DNA from: Candidatus Competibacter phosphatis | GTDB lineage: Bacteria > Pseudomonadota > Gammaproteobacteria > Competibacterales > Competibacteraceae | Length of the DNA: 64,000 bases | Reading direction: 5' to 3' | Assembly: GCF_012939995.1 (NCBI RefSeq) | Contig: NZ_SPMZ01000017.1 | Span: forward strand, 1-64,000 | Part shown: in pieces, positions 38,535-50,204 of the stretch | Position numbering within the stretch: the stretch's first letter is position 1 | Layout: the number at the start of each line of letters is the position of its first letter | Notes under the pieces: model-generated | What the model was told of the DNA's origin: nothing | Databases searched by the model: none | What the model saw: only the letters and a program-made list of their open reading frames with translations | Program-made: the position numbers and the translations under genes

Positions 38535-41500
38535 ATGCAAATTTTCGTCATCGGCATGCACCGTTCCGGCACCTCGATGGTGGCCCGCCTGCTAAACCTA
38601 ATGGGTGCGTACTTCGGACCGGAAGGAATCAGCACCGGCTCTGGTCAGGAGAACCCCAAGGGTTTCTGGGAACGCAAGGATGTCCGAGCATTAAATAACC
38701 AGATCCTGTATGCCGCCAACTCCGACTGGGATCGGGTAAGTGATTTTTCCCTGGAGAAAATTGCATCGCAGGACCTCGATACGATCAATCAACAACTCCA
38801 ACGCCTGATCCTGGAGCTCGATGCACATCGACCCTGGTTCCTGAAAGAGCCTCGCTTCTGTCTGACTTTCCCATTATGGAAAAAATATTTGGAATACCCC
38901 ATTTGTATTCACACTCACCGCTCGCCTATCCAAATAGCGCAATCACTAAAATCACGCAACGGTTTTCCATTGCATTTCGGAATTGCCCTGTGGGAAAAAA
39001 TACGCATTAGAATCGCTGAAAGTCGCACATGATTGTCCACAACTACTGCTTTCACATGCTAAACTTATCCAACAACCCATCTCCGTAGTGACCACACTCC
39101 ACCAGCAACTTTCCGATCTAGGCTGCCAGGGTATCCGCATTCCTTGTGAGCAAGAAATACTCGCTTTTATTTCGCCGAAGCTATATCGTGAACGAGGAAA
39201 TATCGAACTTGAATCCGGCTTCATCAATCAACAACAGGCTCAACTAATCAATCTTTTCGAATCCGAGAATTTTGAAGAGCGGGCTCTGGAATTTACTGCG
39301 CTCGACTTATCGCCAGGTGCGCGGGAAATCTTGCATGCAAAGGAAGTTTCCACACAGCAACAGGCGACACTACAAGTGTCGCTAAGAAATTCAGATCATG
39401 CGCTACATGAAATAAAAAAAAATTGAGCATAAACTGATTCAAGAAAACCAGCACCTGCAAACTGCCCTGCATGCTAAAAAAGCTGATTGAAACTGACTTG
39501 AGACATGAAAGTCGGCGGTTAAAAACCGATCTGAAACAAAAAACCGTCGATCTGAAACAAAAAAACCGCCGACATCAAACAACTCCAGTATTGGATGTCG
39601 CAGTTCAATAAAAATACCGAAGCCACTCTCCAATCCTGGCGCTGGAAAACCGGCGATTTTCTGGTCCGACTGGTCGAAATCGCTCTACTTCGCCCAAAAT
39701 CGACTCTTGCCTCGGACCACCTGCGGGCACTGGTTCAGCAATTTCGCGCTTGGCGCCAACCGAGCCAGATTTCTAAATCTCCCGATCCCCGATCAAGCCC
39801 GCAAGCGGAACCTACTTCCTCCACGGAGCGTACGCTCCGTCAATCGATCGCAGCGGGTGGGCGAGCCACCGTGATCGTCTGCGTTCACAACGCGCCCGCC
39901 GAGGTTCGTGCCTGCCTTGAATCCATCGGGAGATACACCAACCTCAGATGCCACGAACTGATCCTGATCGACGATGGCAGCAACGCGCCAACCCAACGAC
40001 TGGTGGTCGAATACGCCGCCAAACTAGGGGCTAAAACGGTCCGCAACGAAACTGCCCTGGGGTACACGAAAGCGGCCAACCAGGGGCTCCGCAAAGCTCA
40101 GGGGGATTATTGCCTACTGCTGAACTCGGACACTCTCGTTACTCCAGGTTGGTTGGATTGCCTGATCCGCTGCGCCTCCTCGCATCCCCGCACCGCCTGC
40201 GTCGGGCCGCTTTCCAATGCGGCGAGTTGGCAATCCATCCCCAATTTAAAAACCGATAGCGGCGAATGGCAAGTCAATGAGCTCCCGGAAACCATAAGTC
40301 TAGATGAATATGCCCGCCTGATTGCCATGCGCTCATCACGCCTTTACCCGCAAGTCCCTTTCATCAATGGCTTTTGTTACCTGATTACTCGGGAGTCACT
40401 CAATCAATTGGGCTATCTGGATGAAGACACCTTCCCCAGAGGATATGGAGAAGAAGACGATTTTTCGGTAAGAGCGCAGAATGCGGGCTGGGCACTCCGG
40501 ATTGCCGATGACTGCTATGTTTACCATGCCAAATCCAAAAGCTTTACTTCACAGGTTCGCACTGAAATCACCGCTACCACCAAAGTCGCGCTACAGGCCA
40601 AACACGGCAAATCCAAAATCGATGACTTGTTACAAAAGATTCAACATAACGAGCCACTTTTGATCAGCCGTACCCTAGCCAAAATCGCCACCCACTCCCA
40701 GCCTGACAAACTCAGCATCACCAGTCTGGACATTCCTGATTCCGCCACTCGGCCTACGCTGCATATAGGCTGGGTACAGCCTCATCTAAAGGTTGTGGGC
40801 GGCATCCGGCGAGCCATCGAAATGACCAACCGACTAGTAGCGTTGGGCTTCAGGACCACACTGATTACTCCCCACGGCGAAAAGACTGACTGGTTGCCCA
40901 TCAGCGCTCAAGTCATCGACACCAATGACGCCAAATCTATACGGTTTGACGTTCTCATCGTTTCCGATCCCGATGTCTATCCCTTCTTCTCGGAAACCGC
41001 CGCCGATCTCCGCATCAACTACCATCTGGCCCCTTATCATCTTTACCGGAACCCGGATAAGAATCTGGAGCGCTATTACCGAGATTCCAGTGACAAGAAC
41101 CCCATCCATCATGTCGCCAATTCAAAGTGGACGGCCGACAATGCTGAATCGGCTCATAAGATTCATAACGAAGGCGTTTTCCCCGGTGGGATCGACCCTT
41201 ATCTTTTTTTTCCGCATAACGAGGAAAAAGTTTTCGATGTCGTATTCTATGGTTCGGATAGACCTCACAAGGGAACTGCAACGATACTGTCCGCCACCAG
41301 CGATTTACGCACCCTGAGTTTGGCGACATTAGACGCCCAGCAAGACGATTTGGCGCGTCATATCTCCAAAGGCCGGGTTTTCGCATCGGCTTGCTGGCAC
41401 GAGGGCTTCAACTTTTGCCCCCTTGAAGCCATGGCCTGCGGCGTTCCCGTGGCCATGACCGACGATGGGGGATCGCGCGAGTATGCGGTGGATCGGGAAA

Positions 41501-41712
41501 ACGCCCTGGTGGTCCCCGTCAACGATGCCCAAGCCCTGCGGGAAGCGATCCATGAAGCTCTGGAGAACATACCACTTCGACTGCGCCTGATCGAAAATGG
41601 CTTGTGGACCGCTTCCCGGTATACTTGGGATCGAGTTACGACTGATTTCGCCGCGCTGATCTTGAAACTCCATCGGCAGGATATCGCTACCGGTTTGGCG
41701 CGTCGCCAATGA
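38535..41712 (+). CDS. Sulfotransferase-like / coiled-coil / GT2-GT4 glycosyltransferase, one protein broken by four homopolymer frameshifts
   Basis: In the raw sequence this reads as a 165-residue piece with the P-loop-like FVIGMHRSGTSMVARLL (sulfotransferase family), then a 147-residue piece, then a helical stretch, then a 705-residue glycosyltransferase. Removing one A from each of A6 (38995-39000), A9 (39414-39422), A6 (39476-39481) and A7 (39559-39565) gives one 1057-residue frame. Order: sulfotransferase-like domain (about 1-290), coiled coil with repeated TDLKQKT units, GT2 (VIVCVHNAPAEVRAC, LLLNSDT, GYGEEDDFSVRA), then a GT4 Rossmann domain (HEGFNFCPLEAMACGVPVAM). It probably sulfates and glycosylates a polysaccharide or carries only remnants of the first activity. 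The single-gene reading is strong, sulfotransferase function is inferred. Confidence 0.75.
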
Positions 41713-43716
41713 CCAGCCCCTCGGCTGACACCCCGCTCTGCGATCTCGTGGTTCCGGTCTATAACAGCCTAAGTTACGTTCGGGAATGCCTGTGCTCCAT
41801 CCTGGCGTACACCCGAACCGGGAGCTATCGACTCATCATCATCGACGACGCCAGCGATGCGCACACTCGATGCTACCTGGACGATTTCGCGGTCCAGCAT
41901 CCCCATATAACGCTTCACCATAACCCTAACAACCAGGGCTTCGTCCGTGCCTGCAACTTCGGCATCACTCTCGGTGATGCGCCTTTCGTCGCCCTGGTTA
42001 ACAGCGACGTGGTGGTTACTCCTAGCTGGCTTGACCGTCTGCTAACCTGCGCCAACAACGATCCCCGTATCGCCACCGTCAATCCCCTCACCAACCACGC
42101 CGCCCAAATCAACCTGCCGCTGGCCCCCGGCGCCAATTTTTTTCGGCATGGATGAGTACCTGCGGCGTTTCGCGCCAACCGCCGCCGATGTGGTAACCGG
42201 TGTCGGTTTCTGCTTGTTGCTGCGCCGTTCCATCCTGGAACAACTAGGGGTTTTCGACGAGATCTATGGGCACGGTTACGGTGAGGAATCCGATTTGTGC
42301 ATGCGACTGACCACTCACGGCTACCGTACCGTGGTCGCCAGCAATGTCTACATCTACCACAAGGGACGGGCTACCTTCACCGACCGAGGCGAGCGCTACC
42401 GGCGCAACCGCGCCATTTTCGATGCCCGTTGGCGCGAGGAATATCAACGGCAATTCCGCGCCTTCCGTCGCGCCAACCCTCTCGGTTCCATTCGTGCCCA
42501 GTTCACCACCCCTCGCCAACGCTGGGACCCGATGCCCGTCGTCTGGGAAACGGCGCGCGCCATGCTGACCGCCAAGCGACGACACGATTGGCTGGATCTA
42601 ACCCGTTCCGCCCTGCGAGGCGTCCTGCGCCTGCTGACCACCCACCGTCCCCTGGCCACACCCGAATTCGTGGATCGCTTCACCCGGCCGGAACGGTTAC
42701 GAGTCACCTATCTGTTGCCACGCTTGGTCATCGCCGGCGGCGTACTGTCCGTGATTCAATTGGTCAATCATCTGATCCTGCTCGGCGTGGAAGCCAGGAT
42801 TGCCGCTCTATTCGAAGATCCGGCGATTCATGACTGGACGCCGCTCTACACCCGACCGCTCATCTTTCGCAACGAACGTGAATTAATGCGAAATTTCCCG
42901 AACAGCGATCTCGTTGTGGCAACACTCTGGAACACCGCGCCATGGGCCGCCGCACTGCTCCATTGCGGGCGTGCCCGTGCCGCCGCCTACTTCCTGCAGG
43001 ACTATGAGCCCTGGTTCTTCCCTGAAGCGGACACCACCGCTCGCACGCGGGTGCGCGCCACCTATCCATTGATCCCGCATCGCATCGTCAAATCCGACTG
43101 GTTGCAACGGATGTTGGCTGCCGATGGCTACGAATCCCATAAGATCCGACTCGGCATGAATCTGGGGCGATTCTATCCTCGCGATGTGGTTCGCAACCGG
43201 CCGGTGATCCTGGCCATGGCCCGGCCCGGAACACCCTATCGAGGTTTCGAACCCACTCTTGCCGCCTTGGCGCAGGTCAAGACATCCCGACCCGAGGTGG
43301 AAATCATACTGTTCGGCGATCGCGCCTTGGATCGTCAGTCGATCCCGTTTACATACCACGACGAAGGGGTGATTGCCGACCAGGACCGTCTGGCGCAGGT
43401 CTACTCGAAGGCGGATGTCTTCCTCGACGGCTCCGATTTTCAGGGTTTTGGGCGCTGCGGACTGGAAGCAATGGCCTGCGGCGCAGCCTGCGTACTCACC
43501 GATGTAGGTGGGGTCAACGAGTACGCCCAACATGAGATCAATGCGTTGCTCGTCCCCCCACGGCGCCCCGACCTATTCGCCGAAGCGATCCTTCGTTTAC
43601 TGGACCAGTCCAACTTGCGAAAATCCCTCGTCGAAGCCGGCCTGGAGACGGCTCGGCACTTCTGCCACCGACGGGAAGCTCGGGAAACCCTGGAGTTCTT
43701 CAGGAGCTTTCTGTGA
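41709..43716 (+). CDS. Two-domain GT2-GT4 glycosyltransferase, frameshift at T7
   Basis: ATG 41709 overlaps the previous stop (ATGA). The first frame has the GT2 start (LCDLVVPVYNSLSYVRECL, IIDDASD) and LVNSDVVVTP with the DxD-like site. It stops at 42155 after T7 (42137-42143). The second frame continues with VTGVGFCLLLRRSIL, HGYGEESDLCMR and a C-terminal GT4 domain (GFGRCGLEAMACGAACVLTD near residue 580). Removing one T gives 668 residues. Its last 268 bp, plus the codons after the stop, are the left copy of the direct repeat that flanks the accessory segment. Confidence 0.85.
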
Positions 43717-43741
43717 GTTCGAAATACCCGGAAAATCCTGA
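43474..43741. repeat. Left 268-bp direct repeat (3' end of GT4 gene plus start of the following GT2 gene)
   Basis: It aligns without gaps to 54952-55219, offset 11478, with about 16 mismatches, nearly all transitions. The segment 43630-43721 is identical. It covers the codons for CGAACVLTDVGG to FFRSFL-stop and the first nine codons of a GT2 gene (GTG at 43713). Confidence 0.93.
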
Positions 43742-43829
43742 TCCGTCACCGGCAACGGTGATTCTGATCGTGAATCCAGTTTATGACTATGAGACTTACA
43801 TCCAATCAATCGCATCATCAGATCACTGA
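43713..43829 (+). pseudogene. Truncated 5' fragment of a GT2 gene
   Basis: GTG 43713 starts SSKYPENP, matching SSECPENP of the intact GT2 gene at 55191. It also keeps a ILIVN strand, then diverges after about 21 codons and stops at 43829. It is the cut-off head of the duplicated gene at the left edge of the accessory segment. Confidence 0.8.
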
Positions 43830-45818
43830 TATAATTTTTTATTATTTTCATAATTATTTTAATTATAATTCTCGGATCGATTGTTGCAGATACTCTAACC
43901 ACCGTCCATTTTGGAGGTAGTCGGGATCAGAATCGTACCGCCTTGGGTGAATTAACCAAGGGCGTAGTTGTGCAGCAAGAGGTTCCTGTACGGGGCATCC
44001 GGCATGCCGATACGCTATGCTATGATGTATTGTTTGCCACATATCGAAGATTGAACTCGTCCACCCTTCAGATTTCTCTGATACAAAATAATTACCGACA
44101 ATCAATCAAGGTTGATTCTTCAAAATTTAAAGATAATCATATTTTCCCACTTTGTTTTCGAGCAAGCGGTTTTTCCGACGGCAAAGCCATACTAGAAATT
44201 AATGGGCTGAACGGCAAACCAGGACAATCTCCTACAGTCGGGTTAACCTCGGATATTTCTTATGGCAGAGCTGTCCATAATGGATATCAGATCGAAAAAA
44301 AGCCTAATATTCAAAGCGCATATAAAAAAGAAATTTTGACTTTTTTTTTCGCTTTAGTTGGAGCATTATTAATACCTGTCATCATATTTTCTTCGAAATC
44401 ATTTGTTCGAATTCCTTTTCTCAATATTATTACTATCGATCAATTTGCCACGCTCAAGAAAAATAAGCTCCTGAAATATTTTAGAACTCTAATAGATTAT
44501 CAGTTCCTGATTTTCATTTTCTCCGTAATCGCATTAACATTATCTTTCGTTATGGCAACTATCAGTTGGTTAGCCGCACATCCAGATGAAAAGCTACATT
44601 CGGTTGCAGCTACCTACTATGAAAGCCATAATTTGCCACCTATAGTTGGAGACCCCGAAGCCAATTTCACCTATACTCCTACCCGCTACGGCATATCATA
44701 CATTAACCAGAGCGGAATAGATTACTTCTTAATCGGGAAATTCAGCTCTTTTATCAAGTCAACCTTTCCGCTAAAAATAAAAAAGTTTTTATAATCAAAG
44801 ATACTTTAATTTATTTCTCTTTCTTGTCTTATGTTTAATAATTTGGCGCTCAAAAGACCGGCTAATATATTTTCCAATCGTTATTACTCCTCAGGTCTGG
44901 TATATTGCATCTTATATAAACAATGATTTTTTTTCCTTTTTTTCGTTATGATGGTTTTTATGTTTCGAATTCCTCGATAATAGATCTTTCTATAATCGAT
45001 CGCTAACCAATAAACATTCCATTGGCTTTATATTTCCAGCAGGGGTGTTTTTTGGGCATCTTATTGATCTCAAAGTCAAACTACATAGTCTTCGTAATAT
45101 TTTCAGTCTACTATCTCATTTGGAACGCGCTAAAATTAAATCAGTTCAAGTTTAACCGTAGTCTGTTTCTCAGCCAACCATTCAAATCATTCCTTCTCAT
45201 CCTAATTTGCGCTATATCCGTCTATGCCATTAGAATAGGTTTTGATATTTATCAAAATGGAATCAATAAGAATGAAAAACTCGAGCATTATGCCAACCAG
45301 TTTGCAGCAAAAGGATTCAGGCCAATTGATATCGAGACTGATATTCAGAAGACACCTTCTGGATTACGGCTTAGAGAAAAAAGGCAAATCACTTGAAAAT
45401 CTGCTCATGGAACTACACTGGTATAAATCATCAATCAATAGTTTTTTTTGGTGTTTATGGATGGATGGATATTAAAGCACCTGAGCTATATTATCAGTGG
45501 ATTATAATTTTTGCATACTTACTGGTGACTTACGCAGGCATTCAATCAATACTGACCTTTCAGATCAACCATATCATTTTCTTGGCAATTTCGTATTGCC
45601 TGATATGTATGATGGTGGCCGCATCATTATACCATTCTTGGACTTATGATTTTCAGCCCCAAGGGAGATATCTTTTTCCAATTCTAGGAATTCTATCGAT
45701 CTTATTCCATGAAACACGGGAATACCTGAATCGGTATATTCTCAGCTTACTAATTAGTCTAATGTTTACATTCTCATTCTGGTCATTTTTTGTTTATAGG
45801 AATATATTATTATATTGA
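43783..45818 (+). CDS. DUF2142 family polytopic membrane protein, split by several homopolymer frameshifts
   Basis: Raw frames are 43943-44794, 45022-45396 and 45393-45818. Removing one base each from T6 (43835), A6 (44779), T6 (45048), A6 (45377) and T8 (45442) links them. An in-frame TGA near 44948 goes away if T8 (44927), T7 (44937) and T5 (44955) also each lose one. The result is about 675 residues from ATG 43783, with an N-terminal helix, AAHPDEKLHSVAATYYES, PQVWYIASYINND and SFFGVYGWMDIKAPELYY. These are the signature blocks of DUF2142, often found with glycan clusters and probably GT-C-like. Low GC sets it apart from its neighbours. An alternative is a genuinely decaying gene. Confidence 0.7.
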
Positions 45819-45897
45819 TAAATTGGCGTAACTCATAAACAGTGTTTATACACAAATAAAAATTCATATTTCCATAACTTGATGAAATTAAAATTGG

Positions 45898-47021
45898 TTA
45901 TATAGAAACACTCACAATTAATTCAATAATTTTTTTCAAGGCCGTGCATCCCAATCCATAAGGGGAGTCGCAACAATTGGTCAGAGGCATTATCAGTATT
46001 TTTCATGCTTCCATGCGGTCGGCCAAATCGTTTTCCTGCCGGGGAGCTATGCAGTGGCACATAATGGAAAACCGCATGAATGCCATTTTCCTTCAGATGA
46101 TGAATCACTTTGGTTCTGTGCTCCAGAGATTGCAATAAAATATAATACATGTGTGCGTTATGTTGGCATTCCATGGGCACTATTGGGCGTCTCAATATCT
46201 GCCTCATCTCGAAATAATGCAGTAATTCGTGATACTGATGCCACAAACCAAGGCGACGCTGAGTGATCAATTCCGCCTCTTCCATTTGGGCATATAAGAA
46301 TGCAGCTATAATATCGCTTGGTAAATAAGAAGAACCTCGATCTACCCAAGTATATTTATCCACTTGTCCACGGAAAAACTGACTGCGGTTAGTGCCTTTC
46401 TCACGAATGACTTCAGCGCGTTCGACAAATCGAGCGTCATTGATCAGCAACGCGCCTCCTTCACCAGAAATGATGTTCTTGGTCTCATGAAAGGATAGTG
46501 CCGCCAAGTGCCCAATCGAGCCAAGTGGGCGATCTTTGTAAGTCGACATGATCCCTTGGGCAGCATCTTCAATGACTAGTAGGTTATGCTGCTGGGCAAT
46601 CATCATGATGGCATCCATTTCACAAGCAACACCAGCGTAATGTACGGGTACGATCGCTCTGGTACGTTCCGTAATGGCAGACTCAATCAAAGACTCATCA
46701 ATATTGAATGTATCTGGACGGACGTCCACAAATATTGGCACCGCTCCACGTAATGTAAAAGCATTAGCAGTGGAAACAAAAGTGTACGAAGGCATAATCA
46801 CTTCGTCACCAACTTTAATATCTGCCAGCATGGCAGCCATTTCCAAGGCGGCAGTGCAAGAATGTGTTAGTAACGCCTTATGGCAACCGATTTTTTTTTT
46901 CAAGCCAAGTGTGGCAGAGACGGGTAAACACACCGTCGCCGGCCAGATGGCCATTAGCATGAGCTTCAGCGATGTAGTCAAGTTCCCGACCAGTCATGTA
47001 GGGTTTATTGAAGGGAATCAT
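45898..47021 (-). CDS. wecE: WecE/RffA-type sugar 4-aminotransferase, two homopolymer frameshifts
   Basis: The PLP-dependent enzyme of the DegT/DnrJ/EryC1/StrS family aminates dTDP-4-keto-6-deoxyhexose to an amino sugar such as Fuc4N. ATG 47021 opens with a short frame that ends at T10 (46891-46900). The central frame has SCTAALEMAAMLADIKVGDE, the PLP-site SFHETKNIISGEGGALLIND (Lys in HETKN) and REKGTNRSQFFRGQVDKYTW. T7 at 45930 breaks the last residues. Removing one base from each gives 373 residues (E. coli WecE 376). The strong match makes the reading secure; the exact sugar is not shown by sequence. Confidence 0.88.
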
Positions 47022-47083
47022 TCAGTCTACTCGCATATTTCCAAAATTTACCAACTGCAATTCAAATCAAATTATGCCTAGAT

Positions 47084-47863
47084 TTATTTCCGAATCGCCA
47101 AGATTGCTTTATAATCTCCAAGGTAGTGCCTGCCAGTCAGCCGCATAAAGATTTCACCAATCCAATATAAAGGCGCGGTAAACCATTGAGGCCAAGGCAA
47201 ATAGGCAAGTAGCAACCTGATCGGCCAGCAATGAAGGTGCTTGATATCAATAAGTTGGAAGTCTTGACGTTCCATGACTTCGATAAATTCTCGAGTATTC
47301 AAACTTCAATACTCGATGCAAAAAAACTGGCATGTATAGGCTCCATCAGCATCAATCGACCATTGGGTTTTAACGCATGATGAATACGCTGTAATCCCTC
47401 CGCCAACTGTTCGGCATTGGTACAAGCAACAGTAACTACCCCCCCAACTCAGTGCAATATCGTAGGCTTGGTTCTCATGCAAATCAAATAGAGAAAGAAC
47501 TTCATAGGAAGGATTCGAGGACTTGGAAAGTGCCTTTGCAATTTCAACGGTCTTGATGGAGAAATCGAACCCGTGAACCAGCGCGCCTTTTTCAGCGAGA
47601 TACCGGGACATACGCCCAGTACCACAACCCACATCAAGAATATGAAGTCCTTTTACATCACCGAGCCCATCATGAAGCGCTTGAAGATGCTCTTGATGAT
47701 AATACTCATTGAGTGCATTATTAGGCCACATTGAAACTGCATGGCCGTACATCATTTCAGCCTTTTTGTCCCAGTACTCTGAACGACAGTAAAGACGGAC
47801 TCTATTACGCCGATCATGGATCATCGACTGTAGTTTTTTGATCATTTTGTATTCAGGTTCCAT
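47084..47863 (-). CDS. Class I SAM-dependent methyltransferase, split by frameshifts
   Basis: The N-terminal piece carries motif I, ILDVGCGTGRMSRYLAEKG, with an FDFS acidic second strand. The frame breaks at C7 (47439-47445), then at A7 (47320-47326) and once more near 47304. The last piece reads TREFIEVMERQDFQL, a normal C-terminal motif. Three single-base removals give about 258 residues. Such enzymes in sugar clusters methylate sugars or lipid carriers. The substrate is unknown. Confidence 0.72.
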
Positions 47864-48077
47864 GGTTAGATTTAGTCATCACCAGCATAGCAGGCGGCTG
47901 CGGAAAGCTCTCAAAAAAGGAGTGCCTATCACGCTGAACTTCGGCGAAACACCTCAATAAACCTCCTGATCTCCACGCTCTTTTGTCTGCGCAACTGACG
48001 TAGAGCTTGTCCAATCCGCCTAGGTGTGCGCCTATATTTTAGTTAAATTTCAATGAGCTTATTTGTTAGAACCATCG

Positions 48078-49016
48078 CTATTTCAGAGACTTTAACTGCA
48101 TGAGTGGGCGTAGCATACGGCGCCCTATCAGATGCAATAATCCAACACCCACTATTAACAAGCCATAGACGCGAAGCATAATAGCTCCAGTTTGTGCAGT
48201 ACTATCAACGATATGCCACTGACCAAGCAGAAAGGCAGCGCTAAATTCCGAGACACCAATGGCTCCAGGAACAAAAGACAGAATATTGATTAATGTGACA
48301 GAAGCAGTTAGCGCAATCACCTCCACAGAATTTAGTTCGATCCCGACCGCGCGAATAGCGACTTGCCATCCCAGGGAAATGAGCAACCAGCCCAAAGCAG
48401 TAAGACTGAGTAAGACGATGAATGTCCAAACATTCGGCAAACAGATCCGCATCTGATTGTATATACCAAGCAGGGCACGACGAACAGGCTTCAGTAGCAA
48501 CAGCCCAGTGGACAAGCCCAGCAGCATTACCATGGATGCCACTAGTGCGCCCAATGAATAGTGGGCCATGACAGAAATGATTCCTGACAGCATTGCAATC
48601 AAGGTCAAGCAGGTAATCACCATTAAATCCGCAACCCGTTCCATCAAAAACAAGGTATAGCCAGACAGCCGATCCAAGGCACCGCGACGCTTAAGCATCT
48701 CGATTTTTAAAATCTCCCCTGATTGCATCGGAGTTAAGGTAGCCAGACTCAGTGATAAAGCCGTGCACCAATAAAGCTCGCCCAACGGAACGACTATATC
48801 CACTTGCCTGAGTAGATAGCCCCAACGCAAGGCTCGTAGCCACCAGTAAGCTAGAATCGATAGCACACCAGGACCCAGCAACCACATCCACTCAGCTCGC
48901 CGTAGTGCAACCAAAATACTTGGCCAGTCGAACTGGGTCAGCACCTGCGCCAGACTGGCAACCAACAGTACAGCGGCCAAGCTCCGTGTGATCCAGTGAG
49001 CAAACCGAAACTTCAC
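48078..49016 (-). CDS. YbhN/AglD-type membrane protein (lysylphosphatidylglycerol synthase TM family)
   Basis: This 312-residue polytopic protein has about eight helices, with the family signatures RALRWGYLLRQ, LEMLKRRGALDR-type loops and a C-terminal FVPGAIGVSEFSAA. UPF0104 proteins are proposed flippases or transferases for lipid-linked sugars. Its start overlaps the stop of the ATP-grasp gene (4 nt), so both are in one operon. Role inferred: moving the lipid-linked sugar made by the GT2 at 50.2 kb. Confidence 0.8.
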   Translation of the reverse strand: MKFRFAHWITRSLAAVLLVASLAQVLTQFDWPSILVALRRAEWMWLLGPGVLSILAYWWLRALRWGYLLRQVDIVVPLGELYWCTALSLSLATLTPMQSGEILKIEMLKRRGALDRLSGYTLFLMERVADLMVITCLTLIAMLSGIISVMAHYSLGALVASMVMLLGLSTGLLLLKPVRRALLGIYNQMRICLPNVWTFIVLLSLTALGWLLISLGWQVAIRAVGIELNSVEVIALTASVTLINILSFVPGAIGVSEFSAAFLLGQWHIVDSTAQTGAIMLRVYGLLIVGVGLLHLIGRRMLRPLMQLKSLK

Positions 49017-50204
49017 GAGATGGCCTTGAGAGCGAGCCGTGTCTGTAACTCAGCCAGTCGTTGGTCAATCTCCTCACGATCCAGCCCCAACACAATGGCT
49101 TCCCCAACCCGATGGCGACCGTCCGTAAAGGCATGAACCATAGTGCCTGGTAGGTAGTCAATGGCCAGATGCTCCACGCCGGGTATCTCCGCAAGGGCGT
49201 GAAGAACGGTTACGTCGTAATGTAGTCGCCCCGATTGCTCGACGCCCAAGAGCAGTAATCCGGCTGGTTTTGGCGATAGCGATGCGGGCACCGCGACCGT
49301 TTCACCCATGGATTGACGCACAGCGTAATCGATGAGATCGAAGCCGCAGGCCGAAAGTAACAATCGGGCAAGAGAGTTGCCACCAACTCGTGGAGAGACT
49401 TCGATAATATAGATATCCTCGCCGGCAACCACCAAATCACAATCGAAAGGTCCTTCGGTGACCCCTAGCACAGACCAAAGTTGTGCGAGTTGGTCGAGAA
49501 TTTGGGCTTGCAAGCTTGCTGGCAGTCGTGAAGGTAGGCGGTGGCCACGGGTAGCGACATGCGGCGTGGGAGCCGTCTGGCGATCGGTGATGGCGGCAAA
49601 AACGACTTGACCCTGGCTCAGCAACCCTTCGCAGGTGATTTGTGAGCCATCAATATAGCTCTCCAAAATGCCGCGATGATCCAAGCTGAAAGCCAGCGTA
49701 GCGCTCACTTGACTTCGATATTCAGCATAGCTGCTAATGATGCGCACACCCTTGCTACCAGAAGATCGAGCAGGTTTAAGCACTCTGGACTGAGCAAACC
49801 AGGTTTCAGACAACACCGTGCCTGTCGTAATGATCTGAAACTCCGGATAATTCCAGCCCTGGTCACGCAGAAAGTCGCGAAAAAAGATTTTTGTCGCAGG
49901 TGATGCGCGCGGCATCAGGCGATATCCCTGGCAAATCAAGGGCTTGCGCCACTACGGCAGCAGTTGGAACCGCCACGTCGGTGCAGGCGGCGATAACGCC
50001 ATCGACACGCTCTCGACGGGCAACAGCAAGGACACCCTGGATATCGGTGGTGTCGATGAAGCAAGCCTGATCGGCCAACGCATGCCCGGGGTTATCGGGA
50101 ACATTGTCGATGGTCAGCACCCGGTAACCCAGTCGCTTCGCGGTGGTGATAATCGGTATCTGGTAGCGAGACGCGGCAAGAACCAGTAATGTTTTCCTAG
50201 TCAT
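49013..50204 (-). CDS. ATP-grasp enzyme, frameshift at T5
   Basis: The N-terminal 113 residues have a Rossmann-like pre-ATP-grasp domain (LLVLAASRYQIPIITTAKRL, then VDGVIAACTDVAVP). The frame breaks at T5 (49888-49892), and 308 residues in the next frame carry the ATP-grasp core (LKPARSSGSKGVR, VVAGEDIYIIEVSPRVGGNS). One base removed gives 396 residues. The family ligates a carboxylate and an amine using ATP. Here it might aminoacylate the amino sugar (inference). Its 5' end overlaps the GT2 gene by 8 nt. Confidence 0.82.
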
